Part shown: one piece after another, positions 45,180-56,621 of the stretch
Layout: each line of letters begins with the position of its first letter
Position numbering within the stretch: position 1 is the stretch's first letter
The notes under the pieces: model-generated
Databases searched by the model: none
Seen by the model: only the letters and a program-made list of their open reading frames with translations
What the model was told of the DNA's origin: nothing
Program-made: the position numbers and the translations under genes
NCBI GenBank assembly: GCA_964036275.1
Contig: OZ038439.1
Span: 15,856,330-15,920,329 of the forward strand
DNA from: Litoditis marina
Taxonomy: Eukaryota > Nematoda > Chromadorea > Rhabditida > Rhabditidae
DNA length: 64,000 bases
Reading direction: 5' to 3'

Positions 45180-47159
45180 TCTATCTGGAAATGTTTTTAT
45201 TATTGGACTAGATAGTTGAACAAACATATATTTACATACAAGTTATAAAAAGTGAGCACACAAACATACTTTTTCTAGAGACTCTGGTGTAACAGTGAAG
45301 TGCGATCAACGATATAGGACAAAAACCAGAGGAATATTTCACGCAATTACAAAACTAGTTTCTACGATCATGCCTGTTACATTTGGTAATCCGTTGGCAA
45401 AAAGTTTGGATATGGATATATGTAAGCGTCAATTCGATTTGTTGCAAAAATAATTGTTTTACAACAAATAATCTCATGAGCACTTCGATCACACGTACGT
45501 AATTCACACGCAATAATAGTAATGTATTCCAAAGATATTAGTCTGAGTAGGTATGAAAAATACCATAGAATTATCATAACTATATTGAAACCTACTTGGT
45601 TTCACTGTAGGAGTCAACATAAAAACGAAAACTACTATACTTCTTTGTGTTGCGCTATTAATATGGAAATATGATGAAAATGATGGCAACTGCCATTGAT
45701 TTTTGCCGACATAGTGTACTTATCGCGTAACCGATATTGCAAACAATGTGATGTTTGTTCTATTTCGGATGTTTCACAATGGTTTGAAAGAGTATAGTCT
45801 CACTCATTCATACCATGACGGTTACAGTACGTAAACACAGATGTTTTTAAAATAACGTTTCATTTATTGGAAAGTTGAACTAATTTCACATTCAATTCCT
45901 TATTAGAAAACTATTATTGGGAATTTGAATGTGGTAGGCTAATCAAACACAACAAACACTGATTGACTTAAAGAAGGACGATTATGTGGTCCAATCGCAA
46001 CGCTTCAGTCCTTTAAACCGCAATATATTTTTCAATTGCAGTTTAAAGGACCGATGTAACGGGATTGGTCCACATAATCGTCCTTCTTTAATCATAATCA
46101 CACGAATCCGGGCTGAATCAGTCATTTTCATAAAATAAGAGCTGAACGCAGAAATGCGAAACGCTTTACAGGTGTAGCAAGTACTATTCATTTTCCCAAA
46201 AAACCGCCGTGCCCCCCAAAATTCAAACAAAACAATATAAAACCAACACTGTTGAACTTGAACTTGGAAATTACGAAATAAGTGAAACCATGGCAACACT
46301 ACAACGATAATATGAACATTTTCTTTCCACAACTGCGTTCATTTGACATTTGACTCTCGTAAAACTTAAATGTGAACCGAATCGGACCTGAATGCAACGT
46401 ATAAGTTATAAGTGATTCATCTAGCTCGCTGCGGAGGCCCAGCGGCAAGCAACCGCCGCTCAATCCATAACAATGCAGAAACTACTTTGAAGTTTGCGTA
46501 GAACTTCCGTTTAATATAAACATAAACTGCTCATCACCTTTAAATGCTAATCAATTTCTGATTTATGTGATAACAGGCGCTTATCTCCTTCAGCTCTGTT
46601 TCCAATCGTAATCTGACGTTTGATGAAATATAGAAACTAAACGAAAATATCGTATTTTTCCTGGAGGATATCCAGAAATGAACCGTATGCAGTTATCATT
46701 TATGTAGGGTTTCGACGGCCGGACATGTATAGAAGGTAATGCAATAATGTAATGAGAGCCGATTTAACGTTTATAGTTTCTTCTCAATACTTGTATTCTA
46801 AATGCCCTGAGAAACAGCACCTTTCTGGAATACGACAACAATTAGTCAAAAGCCACTAGAGCAACGTCATAGAAGTGAGCTAACCCGAAACTAATTTCAA
46901 GACGCACTAATTTATAAGTTTAATTCAGAAAAAGTACATACTGGTACATAGTAATATACAATTAGTCAAACTTGAACAAATCACAGTTGAACGGAATGGG
47001 TAGATCTTTATCTATTTCCAGCCGAAGAACTTGCTGCAATTTGATCCGTAAACGCATAAGTATATAAACTTTGAGAAAGTAGAACTATTCAACAGAACAA
47101 TAGCTCACAGTTATTGTTTTTACAAAATTGTTTTTTTTTTGTTATTTCATTCACACGGA
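45180..47159. other. Intergenic between the kinase gene and its pseudogene
   Basis: No gene. Contains the palindromic MITE 45969-46090. The segment near 45687-45800 resembles 59466-59580 (shared CTGCCATTGATTTTT and TGCAAACAA blocks), placing similar DNA upstream of both kinase-family genes. Confidence 0.55.
45969..46090. mobile_element. Palindromic MITE, 122 bp
   Basis: TAAAGAAGGACGATTATGTG returns inverted at the other end, with the inverted match continuing inward through GGTCCAATC and TTTAAA. TA at each edge fits a Tc/mariner-type family. Confidence 0.9.
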
Positions 47160-47641
47160 CTAGGCTTTGTTCTCGTAATAATCAACAATGTTGTCGAGCA
47201 TTCCTCCTGCTTTTTCCAGAACTCGATCCAACACCTTGAACAGGTGAACAAATTGATCAATCAAAGTTCATGTGTAGATCAACGTGGCCAGGCCGATACG
47301 GTGTATTCTGCTCTATCTCGATTGTTTGTAGTTTTATCCCGCTGTTTTCGGTCAGAACTCGTGAAATTCTGCGTGTTTTGGGACCAAACTAAGACGCTCA
47401 TTCGGTCAATTCATTTAAGTCACAGTTTATGATACATGTTTATTCAATGAGTTGTACTCGACGATGTCGTTCATTCTGCGGACCAATAAACTCGACATAG
47501 GATAGTGAAGTACACTCACTTTCTGTTTCTCTACCCCATTGGTGATCTTGTTGTTCATTTCGAACAACCGGCCAATGGTTTTTTTCCAACATAAAAGAAG
47601 ACGGTTTGAAACGTCGGATCGATTCGTGCAGCTGAAAATGG

Positions 47642-47647
47642 AACATA
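47642..47647. repeat. 6-bp target-site duplication, left (AACATA)
   Basis: Directly abuts the AGTAGTGTACATCCCC end of the palindromic element and recurs at 57135-57140. On the gene strand it lies 10 nt before an exon, just upstream of the CCATTTTCAG acceptor. Confidence 0.92.
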
Positions 47648-49252
47648 AGTAGTGTACATCCCCAAAATATACCACCCCCTGCGTCGCGGTCGGCAGCCGC
47701 GCGCGTCGCGGCCGCCAGCTGGCGGCGCCTGGAGGCAGCCTGGGGACAGCCCGCCGCTGGGGCGGCAACTACAAAGACCAACAAGACTACAAATCTACAA
47801 AGTTCAGACTACAAATTTTTTTAAATTATTCAAATGTTCTAAATGTTTCAAATATTCAAATATGTTTCATATGTTTCAAAAGTTTCAAATATCCAAATGT
47901 TTCAAAAGTTTCCAATATGTGTATTTCGCAACAGCTACCGTAATATCCCAAATTTTCAAATACTTGCCGCCAGATGCCACTTTCTTAGAACAATAGGAGA
48001 AGCTTAAGAGAACAATAGAGGTCACAAAAAACGCCACTAGGCCCAAAATACCAACACTTTAACAAAGTTTGTTTAACGTCTGGCGTCTAGTAGTGAAACA
48101 TGCTCTCTCACTACTCTAGTGCCTGAGGACTCAACTTTTTCAATCGATAACTTAGAAAGCTCACAATAGCGGCTGATGCCGCCCGGGTTTATCGCGTGTC
48201 ACGCGAGGGTGGCAAGAAGAACAATAGCTGGCGGTATGGATCAAAGGCGCCGCAACAGACGCCCATGTTTGTACAATACAGAAGCTAATACATTTCCGTC
48301 CACATATCGGGCTACGAACCGAAATCGAACATTCAATATTATAGTGAACAATCCAATTCTCAAATACGTCTAAACGTTTCAGGTTATCCAAATGTTTCTG
48401 ACCAATCGTGTTGCGACAGCTCTGAGCAGGCGAAGTCAGCAGAGCTTGCTCGAATGACCAGCAAACCAAAGCTACCGACATAACAAGAGTTTAAGAACGT
48501 GTTCTGCGTCTAGAGTAAAACAATCACTTCGTCGTCACTATCTCAATTTCCGTTTCTCATTTCAAATTCCGGACGAGATTGCTAATTTTTCCTAGGTTTC
48601 GCGTCGACTATCGATACAAGTGCGTAAATGTGGTTTTCGAACCGGCATGCCATGCCGTCTCTAAAAAAACGGGCGATGTTCGCCATGCCGTTCTCACCAA
48701 TGATCGTCGGTAGAGCGAGAATGACAAGTCATAAACATGACATCACAAGCTGCATCGCGTGAGAATAGTTAAACAGTTGATATCATTATTTTCGACAATA
48801 ATTCAACAAACACCCAACAAAAATCAACAACAGACACGGTGGTTTCATTACTTGGCACAGATCACCTAAGGCAAAATCTTCAATCAAATTGTTCACGTTC
48901 TGTCGATTGTTCTCAGATTCAACGCCGTTAACATGCTGTGGCCCATCACTTGAGCCGCTCTGATATTAACTGTTACGTTAGACGTCTCCATAAACTAAGG
49001 GATTTCGCAGTGAATTTCAGACCTTTTGATGGATAACTGATGCTACACAATGTTTTAGAGAACATATCGACATCAGTGTCATCCGATCAAAAACTTCACA
49101 AAAACGCCAGAGTACTATGATGCTAGATCTAGAAACTTAGCCACGTAGAGTGATTAAACCGTGTTGATTTCGAGAAATCCGATGAATGTGTGTTAATTTT
49201 AAAGAATTTAGGAAAAAACACCAAGAATCGATCATTAACAATTAGTTCATTA

Positions 49253-49738
49253 TCATAAACGCCACAATTTCACATACAAACGTTTTGGTCCGTTTCCTCG
49301 TTGGGTTCTAGGCCGTGTTGGCTCCGTATTGTTCCAAGTTTTGTCTTTCTCCTCTATGTCGTTTGTGTGTTCCCTGGCAATTCCGATTGGTTCCGTTCTC
49401 TCAGAATCATGATCCATCAATTGTTCGTCTCCTGATGCACCAAAATCGCTCTTTGTGTCTTCTCCGCGAAAAACCTTATTCTCCACACGAACTTGTTCTT
49501 CATAACTGCCTGCCGTAGGCTTGTATTGAGGATGAGTCAAATATTTGGGTTGTGGAGCATAGTTTATGGATTCTTTATAATTTTTGAGCCGAGCCATCAA
49601 ATCCTCATGTATAGCTGCTTTCTCGTTGTCTCCGATATGGCTGCTAGTTACAACTTCCTTAATTTTGTCTTCCAATGACATGATGTTCAGGGTCTCCTCA
49701 TCAACAGGCACCAACTTGAATTTTGGGTTTGACGTCAT
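49253..49738 (-). CDS. Element ORF2, left arm (161 residues)
   Basis: Starts MTSNPKFKLVPVDEE at 49738, where ATGA overlaps the ORF1 stop. The first third has a helical motif EDKIKEVVTSS..GDNEKAAIHEDLMARLKNY that resembles short helical segments seen in Maverick proteins; the tail is acidic, then basic (RTQRGNGPKRLYVKLW). No catalytic motif. It differs from the right-arm copy by about one residue (NKVF against NKLF), so coding capacity has been kept in both arms. The frame is also open 13 codons upstream, but the overlapping ATG is the more economical start. Function unknown; a structural or cargo protein is possible. Confidence 0.6.
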   Translation of the reverse strand: MTSNPKFKLVPVDEETLNIMSLEDKIKEVVTSSHIGDNEKAAIHEDLMARLKNYKESINYAPQPKYLTHPQYKPTAGSYEEQVRVENKVFRGEDTKSDFGASGDEQLMDHDSERTEPIGIAREHTNDIEEKDKTWNNTEPTRPRTQRGNGPKRLYVKLWRL

Positions 49739-50130
49739 AATCCAGCAATGGATAGGGCAGGTGTTACTATGGCACAAAGTTGGGTGCTGTCAAGTCTACC
49801 CAGAAGTTCCCTGGCTCGGGAAGGAGTACGTTCCTTTGAAAGCGAATAAAGTAATGCGAGGGTGGGTTTCAGAACCTTGCTCTCCTGCGCTGTGATGAAA
49901 AATTTGTTGTTCTCCAACAAATTGTAGATAATCTCAACGAGTATGCCAATCTCTTTAACGGTTGCTGTCTCCAGGATAGCCTTGTTTTGCGAGCACTCTT
50001 GTAAAAAAGTGGCGTGTTTGCGAATACGACTGCTCATAACACGTGCACAATAGCAAATGAGAAGATAAACGTACACTTCTAAGCAAGTTAGTATCACATT
50101 GAGTTCACATTCGGTAGCATCGGCCAGCAT
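49735..50130 (-). CDS. Element ORF1, left arm (about 131 residues)
   Basis: I start it at MLADATECELN (50130); the open frame extends to 50256, but that part lies in repeat DNA that recurs elsewhere in the element. The protein is mainly helical with a hydrophobic stretch CLEVYVYLLICYCARVM near residues 17-33, then SSRIRKHATFLQEC, EIGILVEIIYNLLENN and a C-terminus ALSIAGL. It may be membrane-associated or a helical bundle. No known family recognised. It ends in a TGA overlapping the ORF2 start (ATGA). It differs from the right-arm copy at several residues. Confidence 0.55.
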   Translation of the reverse strand: MLADATECELNVILTCLEVYVYLLICYCARVMSSRIRKHATFLQECSQNKAILETATVKEIGILVEIIYNLLENNKFFITAQESKVLKPTLALLYSLSKERTPSRARELLGRLDSTQLCAIVTPALSIAGL

Positions 50131-50394
50131 TCCGGGAACATTGGGTGCACTTTGGGTACACAATTTGTAGGTTTTTCTTATAATTTGACAACATTGGATG
50201 CACTTTGGGCATACATTTGATAGGTTTGAGTAACATTCCGATGTCTTTCGGCTCACATTGGGTGCAGATTATTAGGGCCGGCTAACATTTTTGCGCAATT
50301 GGGTGGGATTTGAGTAACATTCCAATATCTTTGGCTGCATACTGACTGCACAATTGACACCATTCACCAACATTTTAACAAGATTGCTTACACA

Positions 50395-50560
50395 TTCTGT
50401 ATGGTAAACAAACATTTTGACAACTTTCTCAAACAATTACCCAAATTTCCAAAACTTCTGCGCAACATTCTCAAACATTTACCAAACATTCGGCAACAAT
50501 TACCCAACTTTCCAAAACTTTTGCGCAACATTCTCAAACATTTTTCCCAGTTTTTCCGTG
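50395..50560 (-). repeat. 63-bp tandem repeats, left arm
   Basis: Units read on the minus strand as TTGCGCAAAAGTTTTGGAAA then GTTGGGTAAT and a variable linker. Counterparts lie at about 52785-52915 and 54170-54375. Confidence 0.85.
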
Positions 50561-51501
50561 GTCGGTGAAGTGATGTTGTACACACATGCACACATATCCA
50601 CAACAATATGCGTACATTAGATGTACATTTGGCAGCATTTCTCAACATTTCAACAACGTCGAGAGCACGTTTGTGCTCATACCCGAGCAGTTACCCAGTC
50701 TTCGCCGGGTATCGGGTACCATGCCGCCACCTATATTTACAACATTTGCTGCACATTTGTGACAACGTAGGGGACATTGGACGCTCACTTGGCGGCATTA
50801 TCCTGTATATTGACAACATCAAGATCACAATTGTGCTCATAGCGAAGTAATTACCCGGTCTTCGCCTGGTATCTGGTGATAAGTTTCCACTGTTTTAGCC
50901 AAATCTACAGCATTTGATGCACAACATGAACACATTTGCCGCACAGGTGTATCTATTTCCAAGTGTTCTTATTGAGTCACGCTACGCATATATCCCCATT
51001 TTCTTCACATTTCGCTCCATCTAGTTGTCTTGAACATTCTGGAAGTACCTCAGATGATTTTTTATCGGCTCGAAATAGCATTTTGACAACCGTGAAGCCA
51101 AACCTGCGTCAGCATCCTAACAACATCAGGAACTCGCATATCAAAACAATTGCCCGGTCTTCGCCGGCTATTGGGTAGGTATCTTCACCGTTTTGCTCCT
51201 CTCTACAACAATAGGTACACATAAGGAGCACAATTGCGCTCATTTCACCAACTATTTCATCACTTTCAACAACATGTTATGCACTTTTGCTCTTATTTCT
51301 GGGCATAACAGGAGTGGTAGTCACAATGGGCTCTCTCCACACTTTCTCATGACAACACGGAAATCATACTTCAGAGATATATCCATACACTGACCAACTT
51401 TCGCAAAGGCCAATATCTTGACATCATCGAGAGCAGAACTGTGTCCGCGTAATTTTACCTCAACTGACGTCATGCGGCGCACATTCAAGGCACATTTGTG
51501 C

Positions 51502-53171
51502 TTGTTTTCTCAACTTTCTCAAACATTTATCCAACATTCTCAAACATGTGTCTCACATTTACGCCTGTCCTGTGCGTCCGGCTAGCCTGAGGATCTTAAT
51601 TTTGCTTGCTTTTGATGTATATTGTTCCTAATGAAGAATTCTGACTTGGCCCAACTAAAGTGTTACTTGAGATATAATTAGTTACACATTGAGCTGTGTT
51701 TGAGCGTTTACTCACACTCGGCATAACATCATGTCATATTTTCCAATTATTGTACCACTTTTTACAGCTTTTGCTGCACATCTGTGCGCACTCCACAATG
51801 TTTTAAACGGGGCACTTAGATTGTGTTTACCTAAATTCATTGCTACAATGTGCAGGTTCGCATAAGTACGGAGTTCAGCAGCAAACCACACCAACAACCT
51901 ACGTTTCCAACAAATATACCTCAAACTTGGGTAATTGAACCATCACCACATCAAAACTTTGCTTTTGTGTCTGATTTACATTTAAGACAGGTCATCCACT
52001 AGCTGAGCTAATGTTCATTGTGCGACATATCAATGGCCAGACTAGATTCTTGACAAAAAGTTGACGAAACTTTTAACGTAGACGAAACGTACACTCGAGG
52101 GCACTTGGCGTGACCTCTTCGTTTTCGAATGGTTTGGTGTTGGAAGTGGGGGAAGAAGCGTGTTGGATTTTGATTTAACTTTTTATGTTTTTTTTTCTCT
52201 GCTTTTTTCAAATTACGTTCATGCTGACTTAGCTTTCTACGGAACTTTGTCATTTTTGAGTCATTTAGCTCTCTACAAAAACCTTTAGTTAGATTGTATT
52301 ATTTTCCAACTTTCGCAGAGCTCAAGGCTGTGCGCCACTCCTCTTTACTACAGAATTCTTTTGCAGCTGCCTTCGAAATCCTGACTTATCTTTTACGAAA
52401 TTTTGCAGTCATTCATTTGGCTCAAACAGTAGGAACTCGTAATCAGACGCCCGGCGAAGACCGGGCAATTGCTTCGCTATGAGCACAATTGTGATCTCGA
52501 TGTTGTCAATATACAGGATAATGCCGCCAAGTGAGCGTCCAATGTCTCCTACGTTGTCACAAATGTGCACCAAATGTTGTAAATATAGGTGGAGGCATCG
52601 TACCCGATACCAGGAGAAGACTGGGTAACTGCTTGGGTATGAGCACAAACGTGCTCTCGACGTGGTTAAAATGTTGAGGAATGCTACCAATTGTGCATCT
52701 AATGTACGCATATTGTTGTGGATATGTGTGCATGTGTGTACAACATCACTTCACCGACCACGGAAAAGCTGGGAAAATGTTTGAGAATGTCAGGTAAATG
52801 TTTGAGAATGTTGCGCAAAAGTTTTGGAAAGTTGGGTAAATGTTCTCCAATGTTGCGCAGAAGTTTTGGGAAAGTTGGGTAATTGTTTGAGAAAGTTGGC
52901 AAAATGTTTGTTTACCATACATAATGTGTAAGCAATCTTGTTAAAATGTTGGTGAATGGTGTCAATTGTGCAGTCAGTATGCAGCCAAAGCAATTGGAAT
53001 GTTACTCAAATCCCACCCAATTGCGCAAAAATGTTTGCCGGCCCTAATAATCTGCACCCAATGTGAGCCTAAAGACATCGGAATGTTACTCAAACCTATC
53101 AAATATATGCCCAAAGTGCATCCAATGTTGTCAAACTATAAGAAAAACCTACAAATTGTGTACCCAAAGTG
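51502..53171. other. Centre of the palindromic element
   Basis: 51502 to about 52416 is not repeated elsewhere in the window. It holds an 81-codon minus-strand frame (52008-52253) rich in Lys and Arg, of unknown status. 52417-53171 is a direct copy of 53818 to about 54636 in the right arm (offset 1,402 at its start), so this segment is present three times in the element, once inverted in the left arm. Confidence 0.8.
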
Positions 53172-54169
53172 CACAAATGTGCCTTGAATGTGCGCCGCAT
53201 GACGCGAGTAGAGGTAAAACTACGCCGGCATATCACCCCATCCCCGACGGAGACCCGTGTAAATGCTCCTATATGAGTACAGTTTTGCTCTGGATGATGT
53301 CAAGATGTTGGCCTTTGCGAAAGTTGGTCAGTGTATGGATATATCTCTGAAGTATGATTTCCGTGTTGTCATGAGAAAGTGTGGAGAGAGCCCATTGTGA
53401 CTACCACTCCTGTTATGCCCAGAAATAAGAGCAAAAGTGCATAACATGTTGTTGAAAGTGATGAAATAGTTGGTGAAATGAGCGCAATTGTGCTCCTTAT
53501 GTGTACCTATTGTTGTAGAGAGGAGCAAAACGGTGAAGATACCTACCCAATAGCCGGCGAAGACCGGGCAATTGTTTTGATATGCGAGTTCCTGATGTTG
53601 TTAGGATGCTGACGCAGGTTTGGCTTCACGGTTGTCAAAATGCTATTTCGAGCCGATAAAAAATCATCTGAGGTACTTCCAGAATGTTCAAGACAACTAG
53701 ATGGAGCGAAATGTGAAGAAAATGGGTATATATGCGTAGCGTGACTCAATAAGAACACTTGGAAATAGATACACCTGTGCGGCAAATGTGTTCATGTTGT
53801 GCATCAAATGCTGTAGATTTGGCTCAAACAGTAGGAACTCGTAATCAGACACCCGGCGAAGACCGGGCAATTGCTTCGCTATGAGCACAATTGTGATCTC
53901 GATGTTGTCAATATACAGGATAATGCCGCCAAGTGAGCGTCCAATGTCTCCTACGTTGTCACAAATGTGCACCAAATGTTGTAAATATAGGTGGAGGCAT
54001 CGCACCCGATACCAGGAGAAGACTGGGTAACTGCTTGGGTATGACCACAAACGTGCTCTCGACGTGGTTAAAATGTTGAGGAATGCTACCAATTGTGCAT
54101 CTAATGTACACATATTGTTGTGGATATGTGTGCATGTGTGTACAACATCACTTCACCGACCACGGAAAA

Positions 54170-54375
54170 GCTGGGAAAATGTTTGAGAATGTTGGCAAAA
54201 GTTTCGGAAAGTTGGGTAATTGTTGCCGACTGTTTGGTAAATGTTTGAGAATGTTGCGCAAAAGTTTTGGAAAGTTGGGTAATTGTTGCCGACTGTTTGG
54301 TAAATGTTTGAGAATGTTGCGCAAAAGTTTTGGAAAGTTGGATAATTGTTTGAGAAAGTTGTCAAAATGTTTGTT
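54170..54375 (+). repeat. 63-bp tandem repeats, right arm
   Basis: Three consecutive units, two of them near-identical (TTGCCGACTGTTTGGTAA followed by ATGTTTGAGAATGTTGCG). One unit more than the left arm, which accounts for the shift in mirror coordinates. Confidence 0.9.
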
Positions 54376-54651
54376 TACCATACAAAATGTGTATGCAATC
54401 TTGTTAAAATGCTGGTGAATGGTGTCAATTGTGCAGTCCGTATGCAGCCAAAGCTATTGGAATGTTACTCAAATCCCACCCAATTGCGCAAAAATGTTAG
54501 CCGGCCCTAACAATCTGCACCCAATGTGAGCCTAAAGACATCGGAATGTTACTCAAACCTATCAAATGTGTGCCCAAAGTGCATCCAATGTTGTCAAATT
54601 ATAAGAAAAACCTACAAATTGTGTACCCAAAGTGCACCCAATGTTGCCGGA

Positions 54652-55047
54652 ATGCTGGCCGATGCTACCGAATGTGAACTCAATGTGACACTAGCTTGCT
54701 TAGAAGTGTACGTTTATTTTCTCATTTGCTATTGTGCACGTGTTATGAGCAGTCGTATTCGCAAACACGCCGCCTTTTTACAAGAGTGCTTGCAAAACAA
54801 AGCTATCCTGGAGACAGCAACCGTTAAGGAGATAGGCATACTTGTTGAGATTGTATACAATTTGTTGGAGAACGACAAACTTTTTATCACAGCACAGGAG
54901 AGCAAGGTTCTGAAACCCACCCTCGCATTACTTTATTCGCTTTCAAAGGAACGTACTCCTTCCCGAGCCAGGGAACTTCTGGGTAGACTTGACAGCACCC
55001 AACTTTGTGCCATAGTAACACCTGCCCTATCCATTGCTGGATTATGA
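54652..55047 (+). CDS. Element ORF1, right arm (about 131 residues)
   Basis: Mirror copy of 49735-50130. It starts MLADATECELN and ends ALSIAGL; the frame is open upstream to 54526. Compared with the left arm it shows roughly ten amino-acid changes over the whole open frame, none disruptive. The stop TGA at 55045 overlaps the ATG of ORF2 at 55044, an arrangement typical of coupled viral-type or polycistronic translation. Confidence 0.55.
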   Translation: MLADATECELNVTLACLEVYVYFLICYCARVMSSRIRKHAAFLQECLQNKAILETATVKEIGILVEIVYNLLENDKLFITAQESKVLKPTLALLYSLSKERTPSRARELLGRLDSTQLCAIVTPALSIAGL

Positions 55048-55529
55048 CGTCAAACCCAAAATTCAAGTTGGTGCCTGTTGATGAGGAGACCCTGAACATC
55101 ATGTCATTGGAAGACAAAATTAAGGAAGTTGTAACTAGCAGCCATATCGGAGACAACGAGAAAGCAGCTATACATGAGGATTTGATGGCTCGGCTCAAAA
55201 ATTATAAAGAATCCATAAACTATGCTCCACAACCCAAATATTTGACTCATCCTCAATACAAGCCTACGGCAGGCAGTTATGAAGAACAAGTTCGTGTGGA
55301 GAATAAGCTTTTTCGCGGAGAAGACACAAAGAGCGATTTTGGTGCATCAGGAGACGAACAATTGATGGATCATGATTCTGAGAGAACGGAACCAATCGGA
55401 ATTGCCAGGGAACACACAAACGACATAGAGGAGAAAGACAAAACTTGGAACAATACGGAGCCAACACGGCCTAGAACCCAACGAGGAAACGGACCAAAAC
55501 GTTTGTATGTGAAATTGTGGCGTTTATGA
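55044..55529 (+). CDS. Element ORF2, right arm (161 residues)
   Basis: Mirror copy of 49253-49738, starting MTSNPKFKLVPVDEE. Essentially identical protein (one visible change). It is followed by about 290 bp before a possible further exon at 55822. Confidence 0.6.
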   Translation: MTSNPKFKLVPVDEETLNIMSLEDKIKEVVTSSHIGDNEKAAIHEDLMARLKNYKESINYAPQPKYLTHPQYKPTAGSYEEQVRVENKLFRGEDTKSDFGASGDEQLMDHDSERTEPIGIAREHTNDIEEKDKTWNNTEPTRPRTQRGNGPKRLYVKLWRL

Positions 55530-55821
55530 TAATGAACTAATTGTTAATGATCGATTCTTGGTGTTTTTTCCTAAATTCTTTAAAATTAACACACATTCAT
55601 CGGATTTCTCGAAATCAACACGGTTTAATCACTCTACGTGGCTAAGTTTCTAGATCTAGCATCATAGTACTCTGGCGTTTTTGTGAAGTTTTTGATCGGA
55701 TTACACTGATGTCGATATGTTCTCTAAAACATTGTGTAGCATCAGTTATCCATCAAAAGGTCTGAAATTCACTGCGAAATCCCTTAGTTTATGGAGACGT
55801 CTAACGTAACAGTTAATATCA

Positions 55822-55928
55822 GAGCGGCTCAAGTGATGGGCCACAGCATGTTAACGGCGTTGAATCTGAGAACAATCGACAGAACGTGAACAATTTGATT
55901 GAAGATTTTGCCTTAGGTGATCTGTGCC
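55822..55928 (+). other. Possible further exon in the right arm
   Basis: An acceptor-like ATATCAG precedes an open stretch containing SSDGPQHVNGVESENN and NLIEDFALGDLCQ, ending at a GTAATG donor-like site. The mirror copy is at about 48854-48960. Composition is protein-like, but no link to ORF2 can be shown by eye. Confidence 0.25.
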
Positions 55929-56300
55929 AAGTAATGAAACCACCGTGTCTGTTGTTGATTTTTGTTGGGTGTTTGTTGAATTATTGTCGAAAATAATGAT
56001 ATCAACTGTTTAACTATTCTCACGCGATGCAGCTTGTGATGTCATGTTTATGACTTGTCATTCTCGCTCTACCGACGATCATTGGTGAGAACGGCATGGC
56101 GAACATCGCCCGTTTTTTTAGAGACGGCATGGCATGCCGGTTCGAAAACCACATTTACGCACTTGTATCGATAGTCGACGCGAAACCTAGGAAAAATTAG
56201 CAATCTCGTCCGGAATTTGAAATGAGAAACGGAAATTGAGATAGTGACGACGAAGTGATTGTTTTACTCTAGACGCAGAACACGTTCTTAAACTCTTGTT

Positions 56301-56621
56301 ATGTCGGTAGCTTTGGTTTGCTGGTCATTCGAGCAAGCTCTGCTGACTTCGCCTGCTCAGAGCTGTCGCAACACGATTGGTCAGAAACATTTGGATAACC
56401 TGAAACGTTTAGACGTATTTGAGAATTGGATTGTTCACTATAATATTGAATGTTCGATTTCGGTTCGTAGCCCGATATGTGGACGGAAATGTATTAGCTT
56501 CTGTATTGTACAAACATGGGCGTCTGTTGCGGCGCCTTTGATCCATACCGCCAGCTATTGTTCTTCTTGCCACCCTCGCGTGACACGCGATAAACCCGGG
56601 CGGCATCAGCCGCTATTGTGA
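56301..56621 (+). other. 106-residue open frame, mirrored at 48161-48481
   Basis: Starts MSVALVCWSFEQALL and is the same in both arms. Sequence identity between the arms alone explains its conservation, so it is weak evidence of coding. No domain recognised. Confidence 0.2.

Larger units (their letters stand above)
47648..51501 (+). repeat. Left arm of the giant inverted repeat
   Basis: Begins with a GC-rich 120 bp (47690-47770), then short TTTCAAA-type repeats (47820-47920), a 106-residue open frame of unknown status (48161-48481, minus), the ORF pair (49253-50256, minus) and 63-bp tandem repeats (about 50400-50560). Confidence 0.93.

Noticed and set aside
47652..47996. Frames of 113-124 codons across the GC-rich ends of the palindrome
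   Set aside because: They cross the element boundary or consist of simple Arg/Pro/Phe-Lys repeats; no conservation beyond identity of the arms.
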